The notes under the pieces: generated by a model
Told to the model about the DNA's origin: nothing
What the model saw: the letters and a program-made list of their open reading frames with translations, nothing else
Database searches by the model: none
NCBI GenBank assembly: GCA_002753665.1
Contig: PEAP01000018.1
Span: forward strand, 1 to 41,598
From: Magnetococcales bacterium DC0425bin3
Lineage (GTDB): Bacteria > Pseudomonadota > Magnetococcia > Magnetococcales > DC0425bin3
Direction: 5' to 3'
Length of the DNA stretch: 41,598 bases
Position numbers and translations under genes: made by a program
In this document: positions 28,373-37,433 of the stretch, in pieces
How positions within the stretch are numbered: position 1 is the stretch's first letter
Layout: every line of letters begins with the position of its first letter

Positions 28373-28845
28373 GCCGGTCTGCCCAAAGTTCCTTTGCCCA
28401 CCAGGGATTCACCCCGACGATGGGCCTCGGTGAGACCGCCGAGGCTGACGGAGTCGAGGAACTGGTGGATGCGATCCCCCAACTCCACCCATAGGTCATG
28501 GGCGATGCAGGGACTGGAGCGCTGACAGCCCTGATCCATCGCCTTGCGACCCGGTTCGGTGGTCCCCTGGCAGGGGGTGGTGCGGATCGGCTCGTCCACC
28601 GCCCGGATGATGTCCGCCACGCTGATGGTGTCCGGGGACCCCACCAGCACATAGCCGCCCCCCGGTCCCCGCACGCTGCGCACCAGGCCGCCCCGGCGCA
28701 GCTTGAGGAACAGCTGCTCCAGATAGGACAACGAAATCCCCTGCCGCCGGGAAATGGCCGCCAGGGAGGCCGGCCCGTCCGCCCCATGGCAGGCCAAGTC
28801 CAGCATGGCGCTCACGGCGTAGCGGCCCCGGGTGGTGAGTTTCAC
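28369..28845 (-). CDS. iscR: Rrf2-family Fe-S regulator IscR
   Basis: The 158-residue product starts with [20 protein letters not shown] and has the winged helix and [17 protein letters not shown] wing. Cluster ligands are Cys92, Cys107, Cys113 and His116; E. coli has 92, 98, 104 and 107, so there is a 9-residue insertion after the first cysteine. IscR with a [2Fe-2S] cluster represses isc operons from type-1 sites (family knowledge). GTG 28845 overlaps the cysE stop (GTGA). Confidence 0.95.
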   Translation of the reverse strand: MKLTTRGRYAVSAMLDLACHGADGPASLAAISRRQGISLSYLEQLFLKLRRGGLVRSVRGPGGGYVLVGSPDTISVADIIRAVDEPIRTTPCQGTTEPGRKAMDQGCQRSSPCIAHDLWVELGDRIHQFLDSVSLGGLTEAHRRGESLVGKGTLGRPA

Positions 28846-29549
28846 GGGTCCCTCCCCGGGGGCGGGGGCAGGTTCCCCCCCTTCTGCTCCAGGTTTTCCA
28901 GCCGGCTGTCGATCTGGTGAACCTGATCCAGCACGCAGGCGATGGCCTTGGCCACCGGATCCGGCATGGCCTCGGCCTGGTTATCGGGCTGCCCGTAGGA
29001 GGGAAAACCGGCCAGGATGTCTCCCTTGCGGGCGCGGTTGGGCACCACCAGACGCCCGGGCACCCCCACCACGGTGGTGTCCGAAGGGACGTTGTCCACC
29101 ACCACGGCGTTGGAGCCCACCCGAACGTTGCGACCGATGGTGATGGGTCCCAGGATCTTGGCCCCCGCCCCCACCACCACGTTGTCTTCCAGGGTGGGGT
29201 GGCGCTTGCCCCGCTTCCAGGAGGTGCCCCCCAGGGTGACCCCATGGTAGAGGGTGACATCGTTGCCGATCTCGGTGGTTTCCCCGATCACCACCCCCAT
29301 GCCATGGTCGATGAAGAACCCGCTGCCGATACGCGCTCCGGGGTGGATTTCGATGCCGGTGAAAAACCGGGCCAGATGGGACAGGAATCGGGCCGGCAGG
29401 CGCAGCCTGCGGTTCCAGAGCCAGTGCGACACCCGGTAGAACAACAGGGCATGGATGCCCGGATAACACAGCAACACCTCGACCACGCTGCGCGCCGCCG
29501 GATCCCGCTGGAAGATCACCCGGATATCGTTGCGAATCCTCTGAAACAT
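28842..29549 (-). CDS. cysE: Serine O-acetyltransferase
   Basis: The 235-residue product has the CysE hexapeptide beta-helix: [40 protein letters not shown] and a C-terminal GVPGRLV loop. It makes O-acetylserine for cysteine, the sulfur source for IscS. Azotobacter has a similar cysE ahead of iscR. It is shorter at the N-terminus than E. coli CysE (273 residues). ATG 29549 is chosen as the family start and the upstream operator would otherwise be coding. Confidence 0.93.
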   Translation of the reverse strand: MFQRIRNDIRVIFQRDPAARSVVEVLLCYPGIHALLFYRVSHWLWNRRLRLPARFLSHLARFFTGIEIHPGARIGSGFFIDHGMGVVIGETTEIGNDVTLYHGVTLGGTSWKRGKRHPTLEDNVVVGAGAKILGPITIGRNVRVGSNAVVVDNVPSDTTVVGVPGRLVVPNRARKGDILAGFPSYGQPDNQAEAMPDPVAKAIACVLDQVHQIDSRLENLEQKGGNLPPPPGRDP

Positions 29550-29609
29550 GCCGTCCCGTCTCCCACCGATGGCCCTGCGGTCCCGAATTCCGGACGGCGC
29601 TACTATGAA

Positions 29610-29634
29610 ATATCCGATTCTTTCGATCAAGTAT
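29610..29634 (-). promoter_or_regulatory. IscR type-1-like operator over the cysE-isc promoter
   Basis: On the minus strand the 25 bases beginning ATACTTGATCGAAAGAATCG match 20 of 25 positions of the E. coli IscR type-1 consensus (ATASYYGACTRWWWYAGTCRRSTAT). They overlap a TTGATC that could be a -35 box. The site lies 61 bases upstream of cysE and directly after the glycosyltransferase stop. It suggests [2Fe-2S]-IscR autorepression of the operon. Confidence 0.6.
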
Positions 29635-29637
29635 TCT

Positions 29638-30666
29638 TCACGGCTGCGGATCGCCGCGGGGAGGATCGGCGCAGTGCGGACCGGCCGGGGCGGCAGACTC
29701 CCGGGGTCGGGGGGGGCTGTTCAGGACATAAGGCGGGCGGCGTTTCACCTCCTGGTAGACCCGCCCCAGGTACTCGCCGAGGATGCCGATGGAGATCAAC
29801 TGCACCCCGCTGAAGAACAGGATGGCCAGTATCAGGGAGGTGAAGCCGGGGGCATCGGCCAGACGGTGGCCGAACAGGGTGAAGCCGTACCAGTGGGACA
29901 CGACGATCACCAGCATGGCCAGGATGGCGGCGGTGGAGATGAACAGGCCGGCGAGAAATATCAGACTCAGGGGGGCGGTGGAGAAGTTGAAGATGCCGTC
30001 CATCGCCAGACGCAGCAGCTTGCGCAGGGTGTACTTGGATTCCCCGCCGGCCCGCTCCTGGCGCTGATACACCAGCCCGGTCTGCCGGAACCCGCTCCAG
30101 GCCCGCAGGCCGCGCACGAAGCGGTTGTTCTCGGGCAGGGCCCGCATCACCTCCACCACCTTGCGGTCCAGCAGGGCGAAATCGCCGCTGTCCAGGGGGA
30201 CATCGATGTTGGCCACCGCCCGCATGATCCGATAGAAAAGACCGTAGGCCAGCACCTTGGGCAGGGATTCCTTGCGGCGGGTGCGCACCCCGTAGACCAC
30301 CTGATAACCCTGGCGCCATTTCTCCAGCATGAGCGGAATCACCTCCGGGGGGTCCTGGAGGTCGGCGTCGATGATGACCACCACCTCGCCGCAGGCCGCG
30401 TCCATGCCGGCGGTGACCGCCGCCTGATGGCCGAAGTTGCGGGAAAAATCCAGCACCACCACGTTGGGATGCCGGGCTTCCAGTTCCCGCAGCAGGTCCA
30501 GGGTGCCGTCGCTGCTGCCGTCGTTGACGTAGATGCATTCCAATTCCAGACCCGGAATCTGTCCCAGGGCGGCCATGATGCGCCGATGGGTCTGGGGCAG
30601 GACCGCTGCCTCGTTGAAGCAGGGCACCACCAGGGACAGGATGACGGGGACGGATTCTGGCGACAT
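29638..30666 (-). CDS. Family-2 glycosyltransferase, polyprenol-phosphate type
   Basis: The 342-residue product has a GT-A domain: [29 protein letters not shown] and the DxD region [13 protein letters not shown]. Two C-terminal membrane helices follow (about residues 237-259 and 274-300). The layout matches GtrB/ArnC/DPM1-like enzymes, which transfer a sugar from a nucleotide sugar to undecaprenyl phosphate at the inner face of the membrane. The sugar and pathway are unknown, and no flippase gene is adjacent. Confidence 0.9.
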   Translation of the reverse strand: MSPESVPVILSLVVPCFNEAAVLPQTHRRIMAALGQIPGLELECIYVNDGSSDGTLDLLRELEARHPNVVVLDFSRNFGHQAAVTAGMDAACGEVVVIIDADLQDPPEVIPLMLEKWRQGYQVVYGVRTRRKESLPKVLAYGLFYRIMRAVANIDVPLDSGDFALLDRKVVEVMRALPENNRFVRGLRAWSGFRQTGLVYQRQERAGGESKYTLRKLLRLAMDGIFNFSTAPLSLIFLAGLFISTAAILAMLVIVVSHWYGFTLFGHRLADAPGFTSLILAILFFSGVQLISIGILGEYLGRVYQEVKRRPPYVLNSPPRPRESAAPAGPHCADPPRGDPQP

Positions 30667-30701
30667 GGGAGCCTACCCGGTGGATGAAGAACGCGAAAAG
30701 G

Positions 30702-32417
30702 TTACCAACGCACCAGCAGCAACACCAGTGTCGCCAGCAGGAAGATCCAGAATCCGGTCTGGTAGAACCGCAGGGGATTGCGCTGCAGGAGGGGCCGGTG
30801 GGCGGGCGGTGGGGACCACAATTCGGGCTGCTCCAGCCAGGACAGCAACTCCCCCAGATCGCCGGGCCGTTCCTCCGGTCGCAAGGCCAGACAGGATTCC
30901 ACGGCCGCGGCCAGGGACCGGGGCATGTCCGGCCGCAGGATGGCGAGGGGCATCATCCGGTCGAAGGCGGGCTGCAGATGGGATTCCGGATGCCCAAAGG
31001 GCATGCGTCCCGTCAACAGCAGATAGGCGGTCACCCCCAGGGCGAAGAGATCACTGCCCGGATCCCCCCAATGGCCCTGGTACAGCTCCGGGGCCATGAA
31101 ACCGGGAGTTCCTCCCACCACCCGATGACCGGACGGATCCGGCGCCAATGGGGAGCAACCCATGATCCGCGCCGTCCCGAAATCCAGCACCACCAGTCGC
31201 TGGTCATGGGTCAGGAAGAGATTGTCCGGTTTGACATCCCGATGCACGATCCCCTGGCGATGCAAGGCAAGCAATCCCCTGGCCGCCTGACGGAGCCAGT
31301 CGACCACATCCGGGATCGGCAAACCACGTCCGCCCCGTTGCTGGCGAAGCTGTTCCAGGGTGTGCCCCTCCAGGCGTTCCCAGACATGGTACGCCGCCGT
31401 CCGGCGCTGCCGGGATTGGGGAATGAGCCGCACCAGGTTGGCATGACGCACCCGCAGACCGATCCACTCTTCCCTGGAGAACTGATCCAGCCAGACCGGA
31501 TCGGCGGCCGCCAACAGATCGGGAAACTTGAGGACGACCTCCTGCCCGTTCTCCTCGTCCCAGGCCACCGCCACCACCCCCTGGATCCCCCGGCACAGGA
31601 TCCCCCGAATCCGGTATCGATCCACCCGCTCACCGGTCGAGGGGAGCGGCGCGATGACGAGCCGGCTCCATTCCTGGCGCAAATCCGGCAGAGTGGCGGC
31701 AGGCAGATTCAGCACATCCACCACCACGGCGGTGGCATCGTCCCGACCGTACCGACCGGCTTCCTCCACCAGCCCGGTGGCGGCGCGTTGGGAATCGATG
31801 GCCGGGTCGAGCCATCGACCCAGACTGGCTTCACCCAGCTCCCGCCAGACCCCGTCACTGACCAGCAGGTAGCGATCCCCCTCCTGCAGGACCTCCTCCC
31901 GGGTATCCGGGGTGAAACGCTCATCCATGCCCACCCCCTTGGTCAGCACCGACAGATCCGGGCCGCCGAAGAGATGATCACGGGTCAGCAACGACACCCT
32001 CCCCTCGCGCCTTCGATAAAGACGGCTGTCACCCGCGGATACGATCGAAAGGGTCCGATCCCGAAACAAGGCCGCCACCAGGGTGGTTCCCAGGCCCCCT
32101 TCTCGCCAGCGCCCCTCCCGAAACAGCCAGTCGTTGATGCTGTTGGCAATCACATACAGGGCCCGCACCCCCCGCCAGCCCAATGGGGTGGCACCATAGT
32201 CCTCCAGCAGGGCGCGCACCGTCACTTCCGCCGCCAGACGGCCATCGCCGCACCCGCCGATGCCGTCGGCGACACAAACCAGCGCGCCCCAGGCCTGCCG
32301 CTGCCCGTCCGCAATGGCCACACCATGGCAATCCTCATTCCGCGCATGCTCGCGGCTGGCCAGGGACGCCTGACCGATGGCCAGGGCGAGATGGGGGACG
32401 GAGGGGGGTGTGTTCAT
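30702..32417 (-). CDS. PP2C phosphatase-Ser/Thr kinase fusion
   Basis: The 571-residue product has an N-terminal PP2C domain (residues 1-240): REHARNEDCHGVA, VCVADGIGGCGDGR, VSAGDSRLYRR and RDDATAVVVD. A Hanks-type kinase follows (about 270-520): IVHRDVKPDNLFL catalytic loop, VLDFGTARI and FMAPELYQG. A single C-terminal helix WIFLLATLVLLLV anchors it. Such fusions are often encoded next to NasA/NarK transporters in proteobacteria (genomic association known to me). Here it is divergent from such a transporter, sharing a 191-base region. Its target is unknown. The kinase glycine loop is degenerate. Confidence 0.92.
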   Translation of the reverse strand: MNTPPSVPHLALAIGQASLASREHARNEDCHGVAIADGQRQAWGALVCVADGIGGCGDGRLAAEVTVRALLEDYGATPLGWRGVRALYVIANSINDWLFREGRWREGGLGTTLVAALFRDRTLSIVSAGDSRLYRRREGRVSLLTRDHLFGGPDLSVLTKGVGMDERFTPDTREEVLQEGDRYLLVSDGVWRELGEASLGRWLDPAIDSQRAATGLVEEAGRYGRDDATAVVVDVLNLPAATLPDLRQEWSRLVIAPLPSTGERVDRYRIRGILCRGIQGVVAVAWDEENGQEVVLKFPDLLAAADPVWLDQFSREEWIGLRVRHANLVRLIPQSRQRRTAAYHVWERLEGHTLEQLRQQRGGRGLPIPDVVDWLRQAARGLLALHRQGIVHRDVKPDNLFLTHDQRLVVLDFGTARIMGCSPLAPDPSGHRVVGGTPGFMAPELYQGHWGDPGSDLFALGVTAYLLLTGRMPFGHPESHLQPAFDRMMPLAILRPDMPRSLAAAVESCLALRPEERPGDLGELLSWLEQPELWSPPPAHRPLLQRNPLRFYQTGFWIFLLATLVLLLVRW

Positions 32418-32510
32418 TCGGCTGATCTGGTTTGGCCTAAAATTGATTCACAAGGGGATGTTTTATGCCATGACGCCTAACAATTAATCATCACACTATT
32501 CGCCAATATT

Positions 32511-32590
32511 TATAATTGTCTATATCTCTCAATGTGTTGATACAAAATGATCGGCCTGGCACGAAAGGTGCCGTTGGGTTCGAGAAACCC
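32511..32590 (+). promoter_or_regulatory. Transporter promoter candidate and two-hairpin leader
   Basis: TATAAT at 32511-32516 is a perfect -10, with only a weak -35 upstream. Two small hairpins follow in the leader: GGCAC-GAAAG-GTGCC (32558-32572) and GGGTT-CGAGA-AACCC (32576-32590). Tandem leader hairpins are how ANTAR proteins such as NasR regulate nitrate-assimilation genes, but these loops have 5 bases rather than 6. The role is speculative. Confidence 0.35.
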
Positions 32591-32608
32591 TCCTGCCGGA
32601 GCGTCGCC

Positions 32609-33868
32609 ATGTCAATTGCTGCCATTGTAACCGCCCCATCGATCGACAACGACCCCATCACCACGGCATTCGGTGCAAGACGCACCCTGCTGGGGGCCTG
32701 GATCTATACCGAAGTCAGCTTCTTCGTCTGGATTCTGCTCGGCCCTCTGGCCCTGTTCATGGCCGACGCCTGGTCTCTCTCGCGTGGCGAGATCGGTCTG
32801 CTGGTCAGTCTGCCCATCCTGGCGGGCACCCTGTTGCACCTGCCAATCGGCCTGTTGACCGACCGGTTCGGGGCGTGGCGGGTGGGGCTGGTGGTCCATG
32901 GGGGATTAGCCCTGGATCTGGTCCTGCTGGCCTGGCCCATGCCCATGGCCACACCGGTGCTGTTCGTGGCTGCCGTTTTTCTGGGCATGGCCGGCGTTTC
33001 CTTTGCCGTGGCCCTGCCCCTGGTCAGCGCCCGGTTTCCGGTCGAGCATCAGGGCAAGGCCCTGGGTCTGACCGCCTTTGGGGGCACCGGCGCCCTGCTG
33101 GCCGCCTTCATCGCCCCCGGCCTGGCCGAATCCCAGGGGTGGCGGTCGGTCATGGCATTGGCCCTGGGTCTGGTGCTGTTTTCCGGCCTGATGTTCGGCT
33201 GGACGGCGCGGCATGCGACCGCCCCCCGCACCCACCAGCCGGCGGCCTGGTCCCATTACCTGCATGTCCTGCGCCACGCCGACACATACTGGTTCTGTCT
33301 CTTCCATGCCATCACCTTCGGCGGCATGGTCAGTCTCGCCGCCTCGCTGGTGGGTTATTTCCACGACCAGTTCCGCTTTTCACCATCCCTGGCCGGCACG
33401 ATGGCCACCCTGTGCATCCTGGCCAGTGCCCTGTTTCGCCCGGTGGGCGGGTGGCTGGCCGATCATTGGGGCGGAATTCGGACCCTGCAAGTGGCCTTCG
33501 TGACCGTGGCCCTCTGTGTTGTGCTGCTCACCCTGCTGCCCCCATCAGCGGCGGCCGGAGCCGTGGCCCTGGTGGCGGTCGTCATGTCCGCCTTTGGGGC
33601 GGGCAATGGCGCCCTGTTGCAACTGCTGCCGATCCGGTTCCGCCGCCAGATGGGAGTGATCACCGGTCTGGTGGGCGCGGCGGGCGGCCTGGGCGGCTTC
33701 CTCTTCGTCTTCGCGGCCAGCGGCCTGCAACAGAATTTGGCCATCTTTCAACCTGTTTTTCTGTTCTATGGAGCCCTCGGTCTGCTGGCCCTGGTGGGGC
33801 TGGCCTCGGTGAAGAGGCGCTGGCGGACCACCTGGGGAGCCCCCCGAATGACCAATGCCCGGGTCTAG
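32609..33868 (+). CDS. NarK/NasA-type major facilitator transporter
   Basis: The 419-residue product has about twelve membrane helices and nitrate/nitrite-porter features. These include an RRTLLGAWIYTEVSFFVWIL first helix, GLLVSLPILAGTLLHLPIGL, and glycine-rich segments MAGVSFAVALPLVSARFP and VMSAFGAGNGALLQLLPIRF corresponding to the NNP signature helices. The probable substrate is nitrate or nitrite. ATG 32609 has GGAG 7 bases upstream. The divergent kinase/phosphatase and the downstream octaheme cytochrome give context for nitrogen-oxide metabolism. Confidence 0.88.
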   Translation: MSIAAIVTAPSIDNDPITTAFGARRTLLGAWIYTEVSFFVWILLGPLALFMADAWSLSRGEIGLLVSLPILAGTLLHLPIGLLTDRFGAWRVGLVVHGGLALDLVLLAWPMPMATPVLFVAAVFLGMAGVSFAVALPLVSARFPVEHQGKALGLTAFGGTGALLAAFIAPGLAESQGWRSVMALALGLVLFSGLMFGWTARHATAPRTHQPAAWSHYLHVLRHADTYWFCLFHAITFGGMVSLAASLVGYFHDQFRFSPSLAGTMATLCILASALFRPVGGWLADHWGGIRTLQVAFVTVALCVVLLTLLPPSAAAGAVALVAVVMSAFGAGNGALLQLLPIRFRRQMGVITGLVGAAGGLGGFLFVFAASGLQQNLAIFQPVFLFYGALGLLALVGLASVKRRWRTTWGAPRMTNARV

Positions 33869-33885
33869 GAACCCGGCGCGGAATG

Positions 33886-33948
33886 ACCGTGAAAGTCGCG
33901 CCGCGACTTTCGTCGGAGGAGGGTGGAGGGAGGCTTCCCCCATCCATC
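33886..33948 (+). repeat. Dispersed GGAGG palindromic repeat, copy B
   Basis: ACCGTGAAAGTCGCG, then CCGCGACTTTCGTCGG (imperfect palindrome), then AGGAGGGTGGAGGGAGGCTT and CCCCCATCCATC. It has the same layout as copy A with several substitutions, including compensating CGC/GCG changes in the stem. It lies 17 bases after the transporter stop and 54 before the octaheme gene. Confidence 0.8.
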
Positions 33949-34002
33949 GAGGTTGCTCAGGGGGCATTTGGACGTGAACCTCAATCGCGGTCATGGGAGA
34001 CA

Positions 34003-35460
34003 ATGATGCACGGCGATGGAATTTGGTGGAAAGGGGTGGGTCTGCTGTTGGCGCTGTTCTGGCTGGCCGATCCGGTCATGGCGGCGCCTGCCGCCGCGCC
34101 CACGGACGAGAGTAAAGCGGACGCTCTGGTAAAACCCCTGCGTGGCTTCGAACACCTGAGCCGGGAGAGCGCCACCTGCGTCTCCTGCCACCGGGAAAAG
34201 AGCCTGGGGATCTACCAGCAATGGGGAGCCTCCAAACATTTTCGGGCCAATGTCGGTTGTTACGAGTGCCATCAGGCCAAGCCAGGCGAACCGGACGCCA
34301 TCAAGCACAAGGACTTCGTCATCTCCACCATCGTCTCACCCAAGGATTGTGCCCAGTGCCACAAACGGGAGGTGGAGGAGTTCGACCGCAGCCATCACGC
34401 CACCGCCGGGCAGATTCTGGGATCCCTGGACAACGTCCTGGCCGAAGTGGTGGAAGGCGCCCCCCTGCTGCATGGGAAATCCCCCGTGGTGGTCAGCGGC
34501 TGCGCCAGCTGTCACGGTTCGGAGGTCAAGATCAAGCCCGATGGCACCCTCTCTGCGGCGGGCTGGCCCAACACCGGCATTGGTCGTCTCAATCCCGATG
34601 GCAGCAAGGGCAGTTGCGCCGCCTGTCACATGCGTCATTCCTTCTCCGCCGCCCAGGCCCGTCATCCCGACACCTGCGGCCGCTGCCACCTGGGGCCGGA
34701 TCATCCCCAGAAGGAGGTCTACGAGGAATCCCAGCACGGCATCCTCTTTTCCGCCAACCTCTCTGCCATGAATCTTTCCTCCGACAAATGGCTGGCCGGG
34801 GAGGACTACAGCGCCGCCCCCACCTGCGCCACCTGCCACATTTCGGCCACCAAGGATCTGCCGGTCACCCACGATGTGGGGGATCGCATCTCCTGGGATC
34901 TGCGCTCGCCCATCTCCATCCATATCGATGATCGCGATCGCAAGAAAGGCCTTCAGGACCCCAAGGCATGGCTGGAACGACGCAAGGAGATGAAGCTCAT
35001 CTGCGTCACCTGTCATGGCGCCAACAATGGCGAAAACTTTTTCGAGCAGCTGGACGCCTTCGTCGAACTCTACAACGAGAAATTCGCCAAACCCGGTTCC
35101 CGGCTGATGAAGACCATGCTGGATGAGGGTCTGATCACCAAGACCCCCTTCGACGACCAGGTGGAATGGACTTGGTTCTACCTGTGGCATCACGAAGGTC
35201 GCCGTGCCCGCCATGGGGCCGCCATGAACGGTCCCGACTATGCCCACTGGCACGGCATGTACGAGGTTGCCGACCGCTTCTACATGAAGCTGGTGCCGGA
35301 GGTCAAAGAAGTCATCGCCCATGCCGAACAACAAGGCAAAAAGGAGTCCGCCGCCAAGGTGCGAACCGTGCTGGACGACATCCTCAACTCGGAATACCAC
35401 AAATGGTTTCTCGGCCAGCGGGAAAAAAAGGCCGCTGAAGCAGGTGGCGCCAAGAAGTGA
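34003..35460 (+). CDS. Octaheme c-type cytochrome, hydroxylamine oxidoreductase-like
   Basis: The 485-residue product has a signal peptide (WWKGVGLLLALFWLADPVMA) and eight CxxCH heme sites at Cys59, 86, 116, 167, 205, 225, 275 and 334. The RRARHGAAMNGPDYAHWHG stretch near residue 401 is HAO-family. HAO oxidises hydroxylamine in nitrifiers, while relatives in non-nitrifiers (epsilon-HAO) reduce nitrite or hydroxylamine (family knowledge). No nitrifier partner genes are present, so a reductive role is more likely. The nitrifier membrane tail is absent. I cannot assign the P460 cross-link tyrosine by eye. ATG 34003 or 34006 follows GGGAG. The 3' end overlaps the next gene. Confidence 0.9.
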   Translation: MMHGDGIWWKGVGLLLALFWLADPVMAAPAAAPTDESKADALVKPLRGFEHLSRESATCVSCHREKSLGIYQQWGASKHFRANVGCYECHQAKPGEPDAIKHKDFVISTIVSPKDCAQCHKREVEEFDRSHHATAGQILGSLDNVLAEVVEGAPLLHGKSPVVVSGCASCHGSEVKIKPDGTLSAAGWPNTGIGRLNPDGSKGSCAACHMRHSFSAAQARHPDTCGRCHLGPDHPQKEVYEESQHGILFSANLSAMNLSSDKWLAGEDYSAAPTCATCHISATKDLPVTHDVGDRISWDLRSPISIHIDDRDRKKGLQDPKAWLERRKEMKLICVTCHGANNGENFFEQLDAFVELYNEKFAKPGSRLMKTMLDEGLITKTPFDDQVEWTWFYLWHHEGRRARHGAAMNGPDYAHWHGMYEVADRFYMKLVPEVKEVIAHAEQQGKKESAAKVRTVLDDILNSEYHKWFLGQREKKAAEAGGAKK

Positions 35461-37427
35461 ACACCGGTCTGCGACCTCTTCTTCTGGGAATGCTGCTGCT
35501 CGCGCCGCTCTGGGCGCGAGCAGCCACCCCCGAGATCGTCGAAACGGGCCGGGAGGCCCTCGCCGATCGACACTGCGTGGCATGCCATGGGGTGGCCGGT
35601 TTTGCCGTGCCCACCGGCCCCCATGGCGACACGCCCCGCAAACCCCTCTTCGTGGACGAGGGGCTTTTTCGGGAGAGCGTCCATGGCCGACTGACGTGCG
35701 TGGCCTGTCATGGCGATATCGACCGGCTGCCCCACCGCCGTGGTCCCCTGGCCAAGGTGGACTGCATCACCTGTCATCAGGATCTGCACCGGGAACCGGA
35801 GGCCCTGATGCAGGAGATCAACCGGGGGCGGGCGATGGTGGGCCTGATTCCGGCGGCGGATCCCACCCCCACCCGGGCTCACCGTCTGACCCGGGAATAC
35901 ACCGCCTCCCTCCACGGTCGCCCGCGCCAGGATGCTCCCCAGCTCCGCAATGCCGAATGCCAGGCCTGTCACGGCGCGCACGCCATCTTTCCGGCCAACG
36001 ACCAACGCTCCCGCAGCCACCGCCTCTCCTCGCCGGCGATGTGCGGGGAATGCCATGTCAAGGCCCTGGAAGCCTACCGTCACTCCGTGCATGGCGCGGC
36101 CCTGCACACTCCCTGGAAAGGCGAGAGCGCCGTCTGCAGCGATTGCCACCCCAGCCACCGCATTGACGAGAACAAACGTCCCGCTTCCTGGCGAGGAATC
36201 ATCGAGAATTGCGGCAACTGCCATGCCGCATCCCTGAAGAGTTACCTGGCCACCCATCATGGTCAGATGGCCTGGCTGGGCGGGAAGAAGGCGGCCAAAT
36301 GTTCCCATTGCCACTTCAGCCACGCCACCCGGCGGGTGACGGATCCCCTGGACAAATCCCATCCCGACAATCTGCTGACCACCTGCCGGGAGTGCCACAA
36401 GGAGGCGACCGCCCGTTTCGTGGGTTTCCGACCCCATGCCAATACCGGGGATTTTGCCCGCTATCCGCAGATGTGGCTGGCCGGCAAGGCGATGGTGGGG
36501 CTGGTGATGGGGGTGTTGCTGTTTTTCTATCTCCACTCCTTCCTGTGGTTTCGCCGCTCCCGGTTGGAGCGGCGAGGGGCCCTGCCACCCCATGAGGTCG
36601 AGACCGAACATGTCCGACGGTTCTCCTGGCCCTGGCGGGTCAACCACTGGCTGCTGGCCCTGTCGGTGATGGTCCTGGTGGCCACCGGCATGACCGCCAA
36701 ATACGCCGACAGCTTCTGGGCGTTGGCCCTCTCCGCATGGATTGGCGATCCCATGCTGCTGGGAGTCGTCCATCGGGGAGCGGCGGTAGTGTTCCTGGTG
36801 GCGGTGGTGGGACATGTCGTGGCGGTGCTGGTTCGCCTGCTGATCCTGCGACCCGGCCGGTTCCAATGGTTCGGTCCCGACTCCCTGCTGCCGCGGATGC
36901 AGGACTGGCACGACATGAAAGCCCAGTTCCGCTGGTTTCTGGGCAAGGGTGAGGCGCCCCGTTTCGATCGCTGGACCTACTGGGAAAAATTCGACTACTG
37001 GGCGGTCTACTGGGGGGCGGTGGTGGTGGGTGTTTCCGGACTGCTGCTGTGGTTTCCGGGCTTCTTCGCCCGCTACCTGCCGGGCTGGATCTTCAACGTC
37101 GCCACCCTGTTGCATGGCGTGGAAGCCTTCCTGGCGGTCACCACCCTGTTTGTCGTCCATTTCTTCAACAATCACTTCCGACCCGGCAAGTTCCCGCTGG
37201 ATATCGTCATGTTCACCGGCAGCTGGGGCCGGCAGGAACTGGCCCTAGAACGGCCGGAAGAGTACCGGCGGTTGCAGGAATCCGGGCAGTTGGCCGAACG
37301 GTTGGTTCCCCCTCCTTCCCGCATCGCGCGCCTGGTTGCCCATGGGCTCGGCTTCACCCTGATCGGCATCGGTCTGCTGCTGCTCGCGCTGGTGGTGATC
37401 GGTTTCCTGCGGCAGGGGCTGGTATGA
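35457..37427 (+). CDS. Nonaheme cytochrome c fused to a cytochrome b membrane domain
   Basis: The 656-residue product has a signal peptide (LLLGMLLLAPLWARA). Its periplasmic region carries nine CxxCH motifs (CVACH twice, CITCH, CQACH, CGECH, CSDCH, CGNCH, CSHCH, CRECH). About six membrane helices start with GKAMVGLVMGVLLFFYLHSF. Histidines in FSWPWRVNHWLLAL, GVVHRGAAVVFLVAVVGH, LLHGVEAF and VVHFFNNHF suit b-heme ligands of a thiosulfate-reductase/formate-dehydrogenase-type cytochrome b. It probably oxidises quinol and passes electrons through its hemes to the octaheme enzyme. GTG 35457 overlaps that gene's TGA, so the two are coupled. Confidence 0.88.
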   Translation: MNTGLRPLLLGMLLLAPLWARAATPEIVETGREALADRHCVACHGVAGFAVPTGPHGDTPRKPLFVDEGLFRESVHGRLTCVACHGDIDRLPHRRGPLAKVDCITCHQDLHREPEALMQEINRGRAMVGLIPAADPTPTRAHRLTREYTASLHGRPRQDAPQLRNAECQACHGAHAIFPANDQRSRSHRLSSPAMCGECHVKALEAYRHSVHGAALHTPWKGESAVCSDCHPSHRIDENKRPASWRGIIENCGNCHAASLKSYLATHHGQMAWLGGKKAAKCSHCHFSHATRRVTDPLDKSHPDNLLTTCRECHKEATARFVGFRPHANTGDFARYPQMWLAGKAMVGLVMGVLLFFYLHSFLWFRRSRLERRGALPPHEVETEHVRRFSWPWRVNHWLLALSVMVLVATGMTAKYADSFWALALSAWIGDPMLLGVVHRGAAVVFLVAVVGHVVAVLVRLLILRPGRFQWFGPDSLLPRMQDWHDMKAQFRWFLGKGEAPRFDRWTYWEKFDYWAVYWGAVVVGVSGLLLWFPGFFARYLPGWIFNVATLLHGVEAFLAVTTLFVVHFFNNHFRPGKFPLDIVMFTGSWGRQELALERPEEYRRLQESGQLAERLVPPPSRIARLVAHGLGFTLIGIGLLLLALVVIGFLRQGLV

Positions 37428-37433
37428 CTTCAA

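Noticed and set aside
32532-32556. Possible FNR/Anr box upstream of the NarK-like gene
   Set aside because: TTGAT is present, but the second half reads AATGA rather than ATCAA, so only a half-site is seen.
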